From Lanius collurio (Eukaryota; Chordata; Aves; Passeriformes; Laniidae), in contig JACBWW010000020.1 in NCBI GenBank assembly GCA_020086605.1, forward strand, positions 18,472,289-18,536,288: 64,000 bases of DNA, given 5' to 3'. Of the stretch, positions 48,801-61,825 are shown piece after piece. The notes under the pieces were generated by a model that saw nothing but the letters and a program-made list of their open reading frames with translations, did no database searches and was not told the DNA's origin. The translations under genes and the position numbers were made by a program. The first letter of the stretch is position 1, and the number at the start of each line of letters is the position of its first letter.

Positions 48801-51607
48801 GACGGATACCTTACATCTCCTTTTACTCCCTGGTTTTACCAGAAACATCTTGAAAAGACATGAAATGAGAAAATGTCATCCCATGGGACATGGCAAGCCA
48901 GAAAACAGTAGCTACTATTTTGGTCCTGAATTAGGGAAATGTTTTTCCACAAATATTTCCCCTCTTCCCCCAAAATAAAACACATTTCATTTTCTAGTCA
49001 ACTCTAGTGAAAACCTAATCATTTAGGTATAAGAGGTCTTTCTGAAAACTACATAAATTAACCAGATTGTGTTCCTTCTGCCCTTTAGATTTAAGGTTCT
49101 AATGTGGTGTTTCTATTTAAAAAAAAATGTTGCTGGTGCTCATTATAGCCATGAGCTATGAGATCTCTATAGTATGAGGCACTACAGACAATGACTTTTG
49201 GCAAACAGCCTCCTTATTATAGGGGGCCCATTTTCAGTCCTGGTGTAGATATGACTAAAAAATATTTTTGACATTATTGTGCCCATATTTTGTATATATA
49301 GAGGTGAAAATTGTTTCCTACCATTGAGAAAGACAAATATTTCATCATTGAGAGTCTACAGAGAATGAATACTAAGGTGACTGGGCTTTTTAGTGGGAAT
49401 AAACCATTAGCAGAATAATTTGGAATCCTATTTTGTTGCACCTGTAAAAAAGCACCAAGAGCAAAATGAGCAGGTATTTCTGCAATGTAGCTGAAGGTCT
49501 GAAAAGCAAAAATTATTCAAAATGGAAGCTGTACCACTATTTCGTTGAAACTAGGGAAAGAAATAACATATAATGTACACTGAATGCTTTGCAAATGCAC
49601 TGGAGGACTTAAGTCCAATTTCTTCAAGGAAGGGAATGTAAAAATTTCTTTTTTTCCTCCTGTTTGGTGAAATTGGGAGGCAAAAAGCCTTCATTAGGAC
49701 CTAACCCTGAAATTGACTATTTTTCATTACAACATTCTAATTTTGGAATTCAGGAAACCTGTCTGTCAAAGGAGTTTTGTAGAGTGTGTTTATCTCACCT
49801 CTATATCCCCTTTCTCTCTGCCTCCCAAAGGCATAATGTGGATACGACTGCTATAGTCAATAAAAGTTCTCTGCATTGTTTTCCAGAGTGCCTCAATTCC
49901 AAACTCATCAGCTGGTCTCCTGATTTTATAATGATACTCTCCTTCTCAGCATCTGTAGCCTGCCTGGAAAGATATGCTCAGCTCTGGAAAATACTGTTTC
50001 TGGGTATATAACTACAGGAAAAATAAAACAGATTACTTGTGAGCTCACATGGAGATTTTCCCTCAATTTTAGAACTAATTCAGATCCATTTCCTTTACCA
50101 GCTCCCCAACATGTAAAAGCTTTTTAAAAATCATATCCAATATGAAATAGCCAATTAAGATGGCAGTGACTCAATATTTGGAAGTTGTGAGTGACATCTG
50201 CATGGAGGCATTTGATGGTACTAGAGCACAAAACAGTTTCTGTGTACGGAATCCTCGAAGCCCCAGTTTTGCTGTGGAGCATACAACTTTTAGAGACTAT
50301 CCTTTCAGCAAAAACTTCTCATTTCAGTAGTTGTGATTGAAATATTGTTTTGTATTAAAATGTTATTTAGTTGAAGCTATCAACTCTCTGTGATAAAGCA
50401 GCATTAACTGAAGATTCAAACAAAATGAAAAATGATATCTCCATTTAACTGCAGACAAAAAAATCTGTAATGAATTTAACAGTACAACTTCCAGTGGTTT
50501 GAGCCTCTCAGGACTGCTCAGAAGTGGATGTTCAAGTGCTCCAGACTGAAAAAGAGAATCAAAATTAAGTTTTTCTTTCCCATTGCATGTCTGTGTCATG
50601 AGTAGGTCAAAAAAAGTTCATATTCTGTGACAGTCTTAGCAAATATGCTAATAATACAATGTGAAGCTTATGAATCTTCCTTAATAAGGTGCAGTTATAC
50701 AGCTTTAGTTGTGTAACTCCAATTGCTTTGGCCTGGTGAATTTCACACTGGTTCCTCTTGCCCCTTCCATATTCTCCTAACTTCATTAGCAGAACGACAC
50801 TTTGCAACAATCCTCCATTCTACTCCAGATTTTCTCACTTCTTAGTCAAATGATGTTTGTATTTCAAACTTACCATCGACTCCCTCTTATTCCAAAATTT
50901 TTTATCATAAAGCAAACTTTCAACAAGTACCATGATGTTAAACATTGAACATTTATATGTTCTGGCATTAAAGAGTATTTGTAGTGATTTAGTCCTACTG
51001 TAAAACTCTCACCAATAAGACCTATTTATCCTGGAAACTCTAGAACTGATAAAGAGTGACCAAGGGGGTGGGAGAACCAGTAAACATTCAGAAGTAAGAG
51101 AATTATTTACAAAATTTCCTAAAGTTCAAGGGTGTTTCATCTAAAGCTAATAGATTTTGGCACAGGGTACAATGGAATATCCAAGAGGAACCACTGTAAG
51201 AAAAAGAAGAGCCTAGATGAAAGTGAAGGCTGGAAGTAAAGAGTACATTATATGAGTGAAATTGGTTTTAATGATATACACAGCCTAAGGCAAACCTTTG
51301 CATTTGGGTTCAGTGACTAATGTACAATAAGCCAGAGATAAAACTCTGGGCATTACTAATTTCAACAGAAGTGATTTTTCTCATCAAAGAGAAACTACCA
51401 ACTATGGTAATAGTGGATTTGAAATTATCTACCAACAGACTGTTCTTAAATAAGTAGTACTTTAAAGTATCAACAAATATCAATGGTGAAATATGATATA
51501 AAACACATTGAAATTCCCTATCAGCAGTTATTACAATAAAATAATGTTCATATAATATACATAGGATTTACATGTGAAAATTCTATATCAATTTGGTTTG
51601 GGGTACA

Positions 51608-51673
51608 ATATATGCATATATACACATATGCATATGTATAAATGCATATACACATATGTATACACACATATAT
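51608..51673. repeat. Imperfect AT/CA-rich dinucleotide tract with ATGCAT palindromes
   Basis: Alternating purine-pyrimidine sequence built from TATGCATA, ACACATATG and similar words over about 65 bases. It is a degenerate compound microsatellite, self-complementary in many places. Confidence 0.8.
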
Positions 51674-51765
51674 TAAAAAAAAACCTGTGTATCCAGACAG
51701 TCTTAAAGTTCTGACTAAGAATTCACAGTGATCATCATCTTTGCATGACATATTTAAAGCCCTAA

Positions 51766-51852
51766 TGGACAAGGACCTGAGCAACTTTCTCTAGTTGATC
51801 CCACTTTGAAGGACATGTTGGATCAGAGACCTCCAAGGGTTCTCTCCTAACA
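51766..51852 (+). mobile_element. CR1 3' UTR fragment, plus orientation
   Basis: Plus-strand words GGACAAGGACCTGAGCAAC, TCTAGTTG, TTGGATCAGAGACCTCCAAG and TTCTCTCCTAAC follow the CR1 3' UTR order (CTGAGCAACCTG, GGTTGGACTAGATGACCTCC, GGTCCCTTCCAACC). Short and diverged; the terminal octamers are missing. Confidence 0.6.
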
Positions 51853-53832
51853 GGAAGGAAATCAAGATCTAACACTTCTGGATATGCTATTTCAATTGCT
51901 CTGGCCCATATGTTACTCTGGTTTTGTCTTTTTGCTTTTTGTTTTGTGAAAAGAACAGAACACCAACAAACTCCCCATACTTTATTTTTTTTCTGCAGAC
52001 AAACAAACAATAGAAAATGGAACCAGATGAATCAAAGAAAAAAGGACAATACTTTAAAATATATCTCTGTTTTGAGGAAAGAGACAACCATTTGTAAATT
52101 CTCTTCCTCCTTCTGCTATTGACCTCCTCAGGGAAGTTTTATAACAAAAAAGGTACACTCCAGCAAAAAAAAATCATGTTAAGAACAGCAGAAAACTATC
52201 ATATAAAATGTGCCTTAATACTTCTGACAATCAAGAAAAGTAAAAGTTAAATAACTTTTGAGACTTATGAAAAAGCCAAAAGAGGAATCCTTTGATTATT
52301 CCATCTATAATTTTTGAATTGATTTTAAGATCAGCAACTTAAAAGAATTACTATAATTACCTTGCTTCTTTAAAAAATGCACACCAAAGCTGTTGTTATC
52401 AATTTTAATTTTCTTTTAGGAGAGATTGCTTTGTGTTACAAAGGTCTTTGTAAATTACCCCTAAATATACAAATTTTCTTCCAGTGCTCTGATTAAGGAG
52501 TTTTGCATGAAAGTCAACAGGTACAAGGTTCAAAAGAAAATAAGTTTGCAGGCGTATATATTTATGGTGAAGAAAAGCTGTTTGAATAATTCTTATTACA
52601 TAGATGTAACCATTTGCATAAATTTTTCTCAAGACTGTAGACATAAATTAATGTCTTCCTTCAAGGAAATCATTTGATCCAACTACCTGGGCTATTTTCT
52701 TGTTTCAAATAAAGAATATTAACATTTCTGAGGGAACAGAGCAAGGTAAAAAAAACTCTAGATGTTCATTTTCCATGCTAATTATTGCTATATATCTATA
52801 AAATAATTTTCAGAGATTTTTTAGACTGTAAGTTTTCTGTGAATCCTTTTTGTTTGAGAGACCATATCTTAAAAAACCAAAACAAGGTTAGCATAACAGA
52901 GAAGTTACACTAAGTAGAACCAGAAGCTGAACGGTAATTTCTTTCCAGGACTTTTATTTAAACCTTCTAAATAAAAAAAAACCACAGGCATCTATCAATG
53001 TTATATTTTCTTATAGTCTACAAGAAACTTCAGAGTTTAATTAGAAAATACTGTCTGGGTTCTATTCTATTGTCCACCCTGTAGTTCAACTGCCTCAGGT
53101 GTCAAGTATTTTCATCTGCAAGTGAGGTCAGACGAGGTCACTGTGGGCTGCAGAACCCAGAAGCGGTGCTGCAGCAGAGAACTGCTTGATAGGGAATACT
53201 TTCTTCTGTTTAACTGCAATAGTCACTAATACAAAATACGTGCACATATACTTGCATCAGCAACTATGGGAACACAGTGCAGTAAAAGCCACTGAAGCTA
53301 AATCCTTTGAGACATCAATGTTCCAGCACAAATTTCATGAGTGACAAAAAGATTCAGTCAAGTCAAATTCCTCTCAGCTTCTCTGTCACACCACTTGCAT
53401 ACCACAGCTCTCCCACACCAGAACATCTAACTGGAGAAGACTTGCCCATAAGCAAATAAGTGATTGTGATGTTAAAATTCACTCCAGAATATACTCAGGA
53501 ACGATTTGCCACCTATTGGTTGTTCCCTGTCCAGTTCAGATGCATTCCATTCACAACCTAGAGCCAACTCTGACCACCCTGAACAACTTTCTTCCCTCAA
53601 ATAGCAGTAAAGTGTGCAATTCTGTCTATTGCAGAGGAGATATTTGACCCCATTCTGGAATATCTAGTGCTCTTTCACGTCCTTTCACATCACAAAGTCA
53701 TTTCCTTACACACCAATCATTTTGAAAATTAGTAAAAACACAGTCAAAAGATTCTTGAAATACATGAACAGATGACTTCTATTTAGTTACCTATCTGGCC
53801 AATAACTGCATAGAGCCTAACTAATGAACATA

Positions 53833-53854
53833 AGAAAGAAAGGAAGAAAGAAAT
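53833..53854. repeat. (GAAA)n-like purine tract
   Basis: Short degenerate run of AGAA/AGGA units on the plus strand. Confidence 0.7.
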
Positions 53855-54782
53855 AATTTTTCAGATTACTTATAAGCAACAATTTTCAGCGATACAAAGA
53901 ATGCTATATAGATTGACATGAAAAATGCTTCTCATATCCATAACAATTTATTAATTAAATCAAAATTTAGCATAAAATATGCATGCATTCACACATCACT
54001 GGAAGATATTATCCTGATTATCTCCCTAAACTCCTTAACAGCAGATCCTTGTTATTTTCATCAGTTACATGTTTACTAGGTTAAGCAAAAATCCATACAT
54101 CCTCCTGAAAATTATAGTCAGCTGACATTTACTGAATCTTACTTTACTTCTTCTAAATGCTAGCACAGCACACAGCAATCTGCGTATTTAATCATATGTT
54201 ACTAAAAATAACCTAATTTAGCTAAAGCCAACAAATAAACTTCAGAATTGCAGATTTAGGAGTCTACACCTTTAAGACTGTATTGTCACTTCAACTACAA
54301 ATTTCACCTAGGACTGAGAAAAGGCTAGAGAACAAGCCCAGCAGAAGTACAACTGATATAGCTACCTAAAACAGTCCTCATCATCATTACCACTGGCGTA
54401 GAGGGAAGGGAAGGTGGGGACAGAGAAAAAAACATAGCCCTAAATGCCCTCCCTGTTGTTAAATGAAGTGAAAAAACAAATTGCTCACACATCTAACTTT
54501 CCTATTTAACGTACATTAAAAAATATTCAAGTAAGACCATACAGCTCTATTTACATAAGAATGTAAATAAAATTCAGCATTTAAAGCATATGTTTAAAAG
54601 ATGAAGAAAAATACACATGAATTTTTTTATAGACCTGGCATATTTTGATAAACAGAGTTGTTACAGTTTACAACTAAATGTATATTTTTTAAAGATTATA
54701 AATTTTTTTACCTCTAGTTCTAGTGCTGAGATCCTGAACGCAGGACACTCCAGAGCTGGAAAATGCTTGATTCTTTTCTAAG

Positions 54783-54833
54783 TTTTCTTTCTTTTTTTTT
54801 TTCTTTTCTATTTTTCTTTTTTAAAAAAAAAAA
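54783..54833. repeat. T-rich tract followed by A11
   Basis: About 40 bases of T with scattered C and A, joined directly to 11 A's; low-complexity and potentially hairpin-forming. Confidence 0.85.
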
Positions 54834-54874
54834 TTGGTAGCTTTAAGTCCAGTAAGATTCCAAGACAGCCTCAC

Positions 54875-54918
54875 CTAGATGAAGAGAACCAGGAAATCAG
54901 ACATGACCTCCCTAAAAT
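54875..54918 (-). other. Candidate 5' non-coding exon of DLC1 (weak)
   Basis: On the minus strand a long pyrimidine tract and CCACAG (AG at 54920-54919) are followed 44 bases later by ATCTAG|GTGAGG, a good donor at 54874. Its position, 15 kb upstream of the ATG-bearing exon on the same strand, suits a leader exon. Alternatively the donor alone is real and closes a longer first exon starting near 55.3 kb. The block is not protein-coding. No conservation data were available, so this rests on splice motifs only. Confidence 0.18.
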
Positions 54919-54968
54919 CTGTGGTCAATAGAAGAAGAAAAAAAAGCCCAAACAACCAAACGAAGAAG

Positions 54969-54985
54969 CAAACAAACAAACAAAA
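54969..54985. repeat. (CAAA)4 microsatellite
   Basis: Four tandem CAAA units (one with an extra A) on the plus strand. Confidence 0.85.
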
Positions 54986-55079
54986 GAGCCCAGTTCCAGC
55001 TAGCTCCTGCTAGCATAAAAGTTCAGATTTCGCTACTGAGATCATTGCTCTATTCTAAGCAGTTTTGCTCAATGTGTGA

Positions 55080-55380
55080 TTCTAACAAAAACACCCTCTG
55101 CAGCTGGAGGGAGCCTTAGCTAAGCACAAGCCTGTCAAGCTGTTCCCAGTGACTTCTGTCTACTAAATTCAGACTGATGTTTTGTGAAAGGGGCCTCAAC
55201 AACCAGGCCCAGATTGCCTGAAAAGTATTTCCTGCCTTTGAGAGAGAGAGGGAGAGAGAGAGAGAGACAGCGAGCCTGCCTGCCTGCGCCAGGGAGAGAG
55301 CGCAGAAATGGAGGGAAAAGAAAAAGACAAGACTGAATGTTTCAAGGCAGTTAGCTTTGTACACTGCTGGGCTATTTCTG
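55080..55380 (-). promoter_or_regulatory. GC-richer, CpG-containing patch, possible promoter
   Basis: A roughly 300-base section that is richer in G and C than its surroundings, with CGAG, GCGCC and GCGC near 55270-55310 and a long CT run on the minus strand. It lies just upstream (minus-strand sense) of the donor at 54874. I see no clear TATA box at a sensible distance. The long DLC1 isoform needs a promoter above 39.8 kb, and this is the best-looking section here, but the evidence is compositional. Confidence 0.18.
55240..55268. repeat. (GA)n microsatellite
   Basis: About 14 GA units with one extra G near the middle; polypurine on the plus strand. Confidence 0.92.
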
Positions 55381-57362
55381 CCCAAGAAGAAAATCTGTAC
55401 TACAGCTACATAATGAAAAAATACCCTTAAACCTCTCCCTCCTAGACTTTCCTTTAAAAAAAAAAAACTTTATGCATCTCTAATGCTCATGCAAAGGTAA
55501 CAATTATCCAGAACAACACAATAACATTTCTGCAACACCTGGTCTTTGATGTCAGGTTGTGAGAAAAATGGTCTAAAGTCAATTAACACATCACAGTGAC
55601 AAAAGGTCTAAAACTATTCTGTCGTGCAGATACACACAGTTAGCTAGATTCCATTAAACGCATACGCTAAAATCGTGTTCCTACTTGAGAGAAGTAAGCT
55701 GGATCTGAGAAAACAAATGCTAGAGTTCAAATACAGTCATATTGCAGGCAGTGGAATATGTTGCTTTACCTCTTTTGAGAATCCTCCAGAGTCACACAAA
55801 TCCAGCTCTGCAAAAGCAAAAGTACAGACTCCATCTTGATCATATTAGTATTTTGCTGACATAAAACACTTGTAACTACTTCGTTCCAGTTTGACAGGGT
55901 GCCTGAATCATGTCTCCAGAGTAACCCACAGCATCTACATCCTTTGCTCTATACAAATTTAGTGAATAACTTCTGTTTATCTTTTCTGCTTTCTTCTGCC
56001 TTCTCTGAATGACTTCCTCTTAGCTGTTCCAGCCTGAGAACTTGGATTACCATTTGGTTTTGATTAAAACCAGACGGACAGCTCCGTGGAAGTTTGAGGG
56101 TAAGCTAATGGAAATTACTAGTATGGCTTTAATTAATGTATTTATTAGTAATAAATATCAGCTATTCACATAACAAATTCTACTAATAAACACATGCAAA
56201 ACCCCATCTTTGGCCACCGGTTTCATATTTAGGTGAAATAATTTACTCAGTATTTATTTTATTTAAGTCAGTATGACTCATAATAGTAATCAACATGTAC
56301 AACTTGTTTTTTTTCAATACACTTTCTTTCAAGACAGAAAGTAGTACTGTTGCTAAATTTATTCATCTTACCAGGATGGTCAGTCATACAACCCTTACAA
56401 TCTGGTGATCCCTTCAGCTGTAAACTCTCTATTAATTATTGTTCTGAGTAAACGATTTTACAGTTACTGATCAGGTTATTGACTGGAAACTTTTGCCTTT
56501 GGCAGGCTTTCAGAGTGAGCTAAAGAGATGCAGAGGTAAGGCACTGCAGATGTTTTTATACACAAAACAATGTCTGGACATTTACTGACCAGAAAGTCTG
56601 AATTCAGCAGGCCTGCCATAACTGGAACAGGATATTTATTCTGAAAGGAGATACAAAAGCTTCTTAATTACTAACTGCTGATACATGAGTTTCTACCAGC
56701 CTCCAACAACTGCTTTTAACTGTTTATATAATGCCTTCATTAGCTCAATTGAGTCTTTTCAAGGGCATTTCTAAAGTCAAAGAAAAGCCAGCCCTGCAGG
56801 GCTGTCTCCAGCTCTCACTAATATGGCCATATCTGGAGCTAATTTGTCAAGCTTTAGTTCCTCAGCATGTGGAATTTTGTGCTAAAATCTGCTAAATTTG
56901 CCTAGTGTGGTCTTCGTTGTCATACATATAATTTTATAAATGCAGTTTTCAGTCTTAAAATTACAGTATTAACTTTAAAAGTTAGTTGCAAAACTATGCA
57001 GGCCCAAATGGAAGTGGGTTTGAAATTTTTCCCACTATCTTTCATGTACATGGACAGTGGAGGTAGACAACCTGAAGTGGAATGACTTACCAGCCTAACC
57101 TCTGCATCCGCAAAGATAGAGGCCTTTGAAGCCCATAAAAGGAAACAGCACATGTGCTGGTAAACTCAGAACAGCCAGAAGCACAGCCCCAGAGGTAAAT
57201 AACTTTTCAGGATTATTTTTAACTACATTTGGCTACTTTTAGTTCTGAATCCATAACTTTAAATCTACTATGAAGTGTGATTTATACTATTTCCCTGCAA
57301 GATTTCAGTTTGGAATTTAGTGAAAAACTTACAAGCTGTGAAGGGACACATTTCATTTACAA

Positions 57363-57387
57363 TTGTGCAATTGCAAAAATTGCACAA
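57363..57387. repeat. Perfect inverted repeat, 10-bp stem and 5-base loop
   Basis: TTGTGCAATT, loop GCAAA, AATTGCACAA. The TTGTGCAAT and ATTGCACAA arms each resemble a C/EBP-type half-palindrome (TTGCACAA-like), which may be coincidence. Confidence 0.8.
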
Positions 57388-60300
57388 AATTAGAATTTAT
57401 GTTTATGGGAATAAAAAGAAAACAAAAAGCCTTTAGTTTCCTCGCAGTTAAAATTTACTAAAAGTGTTTGGTTTTATAATAGCAAAAAAAGTGATGAAAA
57501 TTTGAAACACACTGTTCCAAAAAAGTAAACAAATATTTCAAGACAGAATTTTAATTTTTAAATAATTATTTTTCTTCAGCTAAACTTCACTTAATGTTCC
57601 ATCATAAACCTTTGATTTTAATTAAATAAGGTGTTTTTTTTCCTGCAGAATCTAGTCACAAGGAATAAGACAGATTAAAAAAATTTATTAGTGGGCACAT
57701 ATTTAAAAGGTATTAAATTATTAGAACATGGTCTGCTATGTGAAACAGTTTCAAAAGAAAACTTATTTCAAATATTCTAGTATTTGATGAATAGCTGAAA
57801 AAAAGAAAAGACTATCATAGACAATGTCTGTGTATTTCCAAAGAAAACTGAGGGCAGATGGTCTCCTAAATATCTTTTCCTGCTATCCCATCTGCAGAAA
57901 AGAGGGAAATAACAAGAGCTTGAATACTTATTCAAAACTGCTATAATAAAACTTTATAATGGTAGAATAGAAAGAACCTGTGAAATCAGAACATTTAAGT
58001 CTGAAATTCTGATCATTCTGTTGCTTCCTGAACAACAAATAGAACCGTAAAAGTATGGAGAGGAATGGAGTACTAATGAGAAACAAGGTAATTCACAAAT
58101 AAGACCAGTTAATAGCACTTCCGTTGCAGTCAGACTGACTATATTAAAATGATAGAATTAATCTCCTTGCTATTCTAAGCTTCAATCAAACACAAAGATG
58201 GTCTTTTTTCTTGGCACCTCTGTATCTCAGAAAACAAAATTTCTGAAAACTAGGCTATATAAATCCAGTACTCAAACAGCTCTAATTTTCGTTTCGGTAA
58301 TGTTAGTTGATGAATTATATTTTTTTATTATGATTATATTTTATTTACAAAATAATTATAAAATAAGAACAATGTAGAAAAAAAATCACACATATATAGT
58401 ATTATTTATTGCTAAGCTTAAAATAATTTTGTCATACTAGTGTGAGCTGAGTACACTCCATGACATATTGTGGAAATAGAGGCTAATAATATGCTATTTC
58501 CATGATCTTATATAAAATGAATTAGCAAAATAATTAAAAAACTAAGAAGAATCAAAGTAGCCAAACAATTTCTGTTGCAGCAGTACACAGACATAAATAT
58601 AATGCAGATGTGGATATTCTCAGACAATTTATTTGTCTGAAGATTTGATGATGTTTTCTAGACTTCGAACTGCACATAGTGGTAGGCTTTTCCATAATTT
58701 AGTTCTTGCTCAGTCAAATCCCTACAGAAAGCAATGAGAATTTATCCAGCTCTCACAGTTGGTTTAGAGGAAATTATTAACATAGTATAGCTATGGTTTA
58801 CTGAATGCAAAATTCAAGTAACTTCTGTGAAACAGTATCCATCAGGGTGTGTGGACAGACCTAAGCTCTTTTCGTGCTTAAAAACAATCCTGCTGAGAAA
58901 GTAATGTGTTTAAAAAAATAAAAGAAGAGCACATAAGGTTTTACTCTTATTTGTCTTAAGAAATAGGAGTTGCCATATGCCTTAGAGAAAAACATGAAAG
59001 CTTTCACTAACATCTTCCTTTTTTTCCTAAAAAGCATATTTAAACAGGATATATTTCCTCTAATAACTGAAGAACAGGAAAAAAAATGACCCTGTTTTGT
59101 TTAAATACACCTGAAAATACTGCAAGACAGACATGCAACTCTATTTTAAAAAGCATTTTCAAACTTGCAATATTGGCTTTTGTTTCACAGTAGAATTAGC
59201 TGATTTTATGAGGTATTACACACTTTCATATTTCATAGGTATCCAGAACATGATTTTGTTACTGCCAACACAGTTTATGGAGTTTTAGGTTTGATGAATC
59301 CATTATAAATTACAAGAGGCAGCCAGTGAAGGGAAAGAGAAGCATCCATTAAGAGCACACAGCCTGGCATAACAGAATGGTTGAGGACCAGTCATGGGAG
59401 AAACAGATTTCATGTACTAGCCCTGTTCAGGGACATGACCATATCCTTGCTAGGCCCCAGTGCATTGGATTGAAGTATAAATGCGTTGCATGAGGAAGTC
59501 TGAAAAAGGCTCTTTACAATTTCCCAGCTGAAATAAATTTACAAGTGACCATTTCAGCAAAATTAAATTAATTTGAATACGTTAAGACTACATATATATG
59601 AGGAATTCTTCACTGCCGAGATTTTGTGAACAGGATATAATTGGAACTGCTTGAAAAAATCCTCATCAAAATCAAAAGAAGCAATTATATCTATGTATAT
59701 CACTATGAGAAATAATGTAGGGGTTTTTTTAATTAAAAAAATACAAGATAAAATTAACACCTCTTTTAAATGATCAATTCATTTGGAATTTGCTAATTAC
59801 ATTTCTGCAATTTGGAATTTTGAATTCTAATTGTCAAGAACTTTACTCAATAATGTAAATAGAAACATTAAGATCATCTTTTAAAGAAACCCTTAGTCTT
59901 GTGTGTATTTATACACATTCTTGCTCTCAGTGATATGTTAATGAAGATTATCACTAAACCATTAGAAAGTAAAAAGAAAGTAAAATCCCTTTTAGTTTTT
60001 ATTCAAAGATTATAATTTTTCCACAAAAGATAAACTCAAATCCGAGGTTGCTGCTGAGGAAGTCCCAAACAACAAAATAATATGCCAAAGGAAGTTTAAC
60101 ATGGTTTAAAAGAATCTGTGACTCCCCAAATGAGTAGATGATAATACTCAGGCAGGTTACCTATTTTTAGAACTGTTCTATTTCCTGCTTTGGGATTTTT
60201 GATCATCAATATTCAGGTTTGAATGATCAAAAGAAGGACTTTGTTTATAATATAGCAGGCTATTTTAAGCATGTTTGTCAGAGTTGGTTACATTTTCCCT

Positions 60301-61232
60301 AACATGGATTGGAGCCATTGCTCCAAACAAATCTTACTTCTTTTCAGCTTTCAAATATTGGTAGAAATTTCTGTGTCAGTCTTTAAAAAAACCTTTTTTT
60401 TTCATTAATATTCATATTAAATCCTTTCAGGCTACTCTATTTTAGTAGAGGGAAACTTTTTAGGAACAACAAAGATGTACATAATTAAACATTCTAAGGG
60501 CAATGAAACTTTCCCCAAATTAGGTCTCAAGTGTACCTGTTAGTGGACATGGTAGTTGATGAACACCCCTTTTCTTGTGTTGGCAAATTGATGACAAAAC
60601 CTGTAAGAGTACAATTACTGCAGGCCCCATGGAAATAGGATCTACAATTTCATGTCTCCAGACAACCAACACTAAAGATCAGCAAGACATTGCAAAGCTA
60701 TTTGGGTGACAGTGTTACACAACGATATGAACTGAAGTTAAATGTGGTTTCAAGAGGTAGTCGAAGAATAAGTAGTTCTAGTTTTCCTGGAATACGCTAT
60801 CCAGATTTTGGCCTTGCTTCTACCTTTTAGTAATCAATCAGTATATATGTCATAACTTGGCAAGAAACTCAGAAATCTGTGTATTGCTAAACTATAATTT
60901 ACATTTCCTGTTGTGAAGACTGTATCTTCTGTTCTGGGGAAGTCTTTCAAGCAATTATCAGGTTTTAAATCAAGACCCTGTGAAGACAACTTTTAAAGCC
61001 CACAAATTTCAAGCAAAAGCATGAAGATACATTAACTGCACTCCATTTTCAAGTCCTGTACAAAGGTATTGTGGTTACAAGATGAATTAAAAATGATCTC
61101 ATGGGTGCAGGTGGTACATTTTATTTCCATAGAATTGAAAAGCACTGTTAAAACAGAATACACGCTTGCATATGATAAATTTTAGGGATAGAGTCATTTA
61201 ATATCGAGTATGAGTAGACAGTATGCAGTTAG

Positions 61233-61320
61233 GTTCTTCAACATTCTTCATCTCTCAGTGAAGACAATTCTTCCCTTAAATCTCATATATATGCATTTTC
61301 TTTGAAGGATGTTGAAGAAC
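61233..61320. repeat. Inverted repeat with an 18-bp stem (17 matches plus one G-T)
   Basis: The left arm is GTTCTTCAACATTCTTCA (61233-61250). The right arm is TGAAGGATGTTGAAGAAC (61303-61320). They pair over 18 bases with one G-T wobble around a 52-base loop. This is longer than expected by chance in a window of this size (rough estimate, not computed). It may be the remnant of a small foldback element or a structured RNA. Confidence 0.85.
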
Positions 61321-61552
61321 ATTTATTTGAAAAGTCACATTTTATTGCTGTTAATGTTCTTGTGATAGGTTCAAAATAGTTGCACTAAATTCAGGGGAGA
61401 TACTACAGTTTAAATTAGTTGAGGATGCTGTCCCTTTGTTCCAGACTTGTGCTGCTTGGATTCATCCTTCTTAATTGCTTTCAGACCTGTGAATGCCAAT
61501 CTCTCAATGGCCATGTGTGCTCAGCATAACTTATATGAGAATTTTCAGACCA

Positions 61553-61825
61553 AGAACCTTAGAACCATTAAGGCTGGAAAAGTCCTTAAATATCATTGAT
61601 TTCTACCATTTACCCAGCACCACTATGTTCCCCAGTAAACCATATCCCTAAGTGCCACATCCACATACCTTTTGAAAATTTCTAAGAATGGTGACTCCAC
61701 CACCACCCTGAGTAGCCAGTTCCAATGGCTGACAAACTTCTCAGATAAGAAATTTTCCCTAGTATTCAAGCAATTTAAGCTCCTCTCCAGGAGGAACTTG
61801 AGGCTGCTTCCTCTCTCCCTCCACT
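61553..61825 (-). mobile_element. CR1 LINE fragment, 3' portion, old family
   Basis: The plus strand reads as the reverse complement of an older CR1 family: TTAGAACCATTAAGGCTGG, AAACCATATCCCTAAGTGCC, GAATGGTGACTCCACCACCA, CCAGTTCCAATGGCTGACA, AAGAAATTTTCCCTAGTATT, and GGAACTTGAGGCTGCTTCCT. Minus-strand translation gives fragments of the ORF2 end (SHWNWLLR, VVVESPFLEIFK, corresponding to the family's HWNRLPREVVESPSLEVFK). About 270 bases, 5'-truncated, non-functional. It shares a region with the fragment at 11825. Confidence 0.9.

Larger units (their letters stand above)
40451..51765. other. Upstream non-coding sequence, 40.5-51.8 kb
   Basis: Mostly unique AT-rich DNA, either DLC1 5' intron or intergenic. 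It holds a small CpG-containing patch at 43620-43720, a poly(A) of 27 at 44983, a 10-bp hairpin at 45807-45830, and the AT/CA-type tract at 51608-51673. The open frames at 42492-42848 and 42640-42897 overlap in different frames and match nothing I know. Confidence 0.5.
51853..61552. other. Upstream non-coding sequence, 51.9-61.5 kb
   Basis: Unique AT-rich DNA with several simple repeats at 53.8-55.3 kb, a 10-bp hairpin at 57363-57387 and an 18-bp-stem inverted repeat at 61233-61320. The only section with a promoter- or exon-like look is 54875-55380, listed separately. No coding gene is recognised. Confidence 0.5.

Noticed and set aside
55116..55385. 89-codon minus-strand ORF with a Leu/Ser run
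   Set aside because: The run is the (GA)n microsatellite read as (CT)n; no protein family is indicated.
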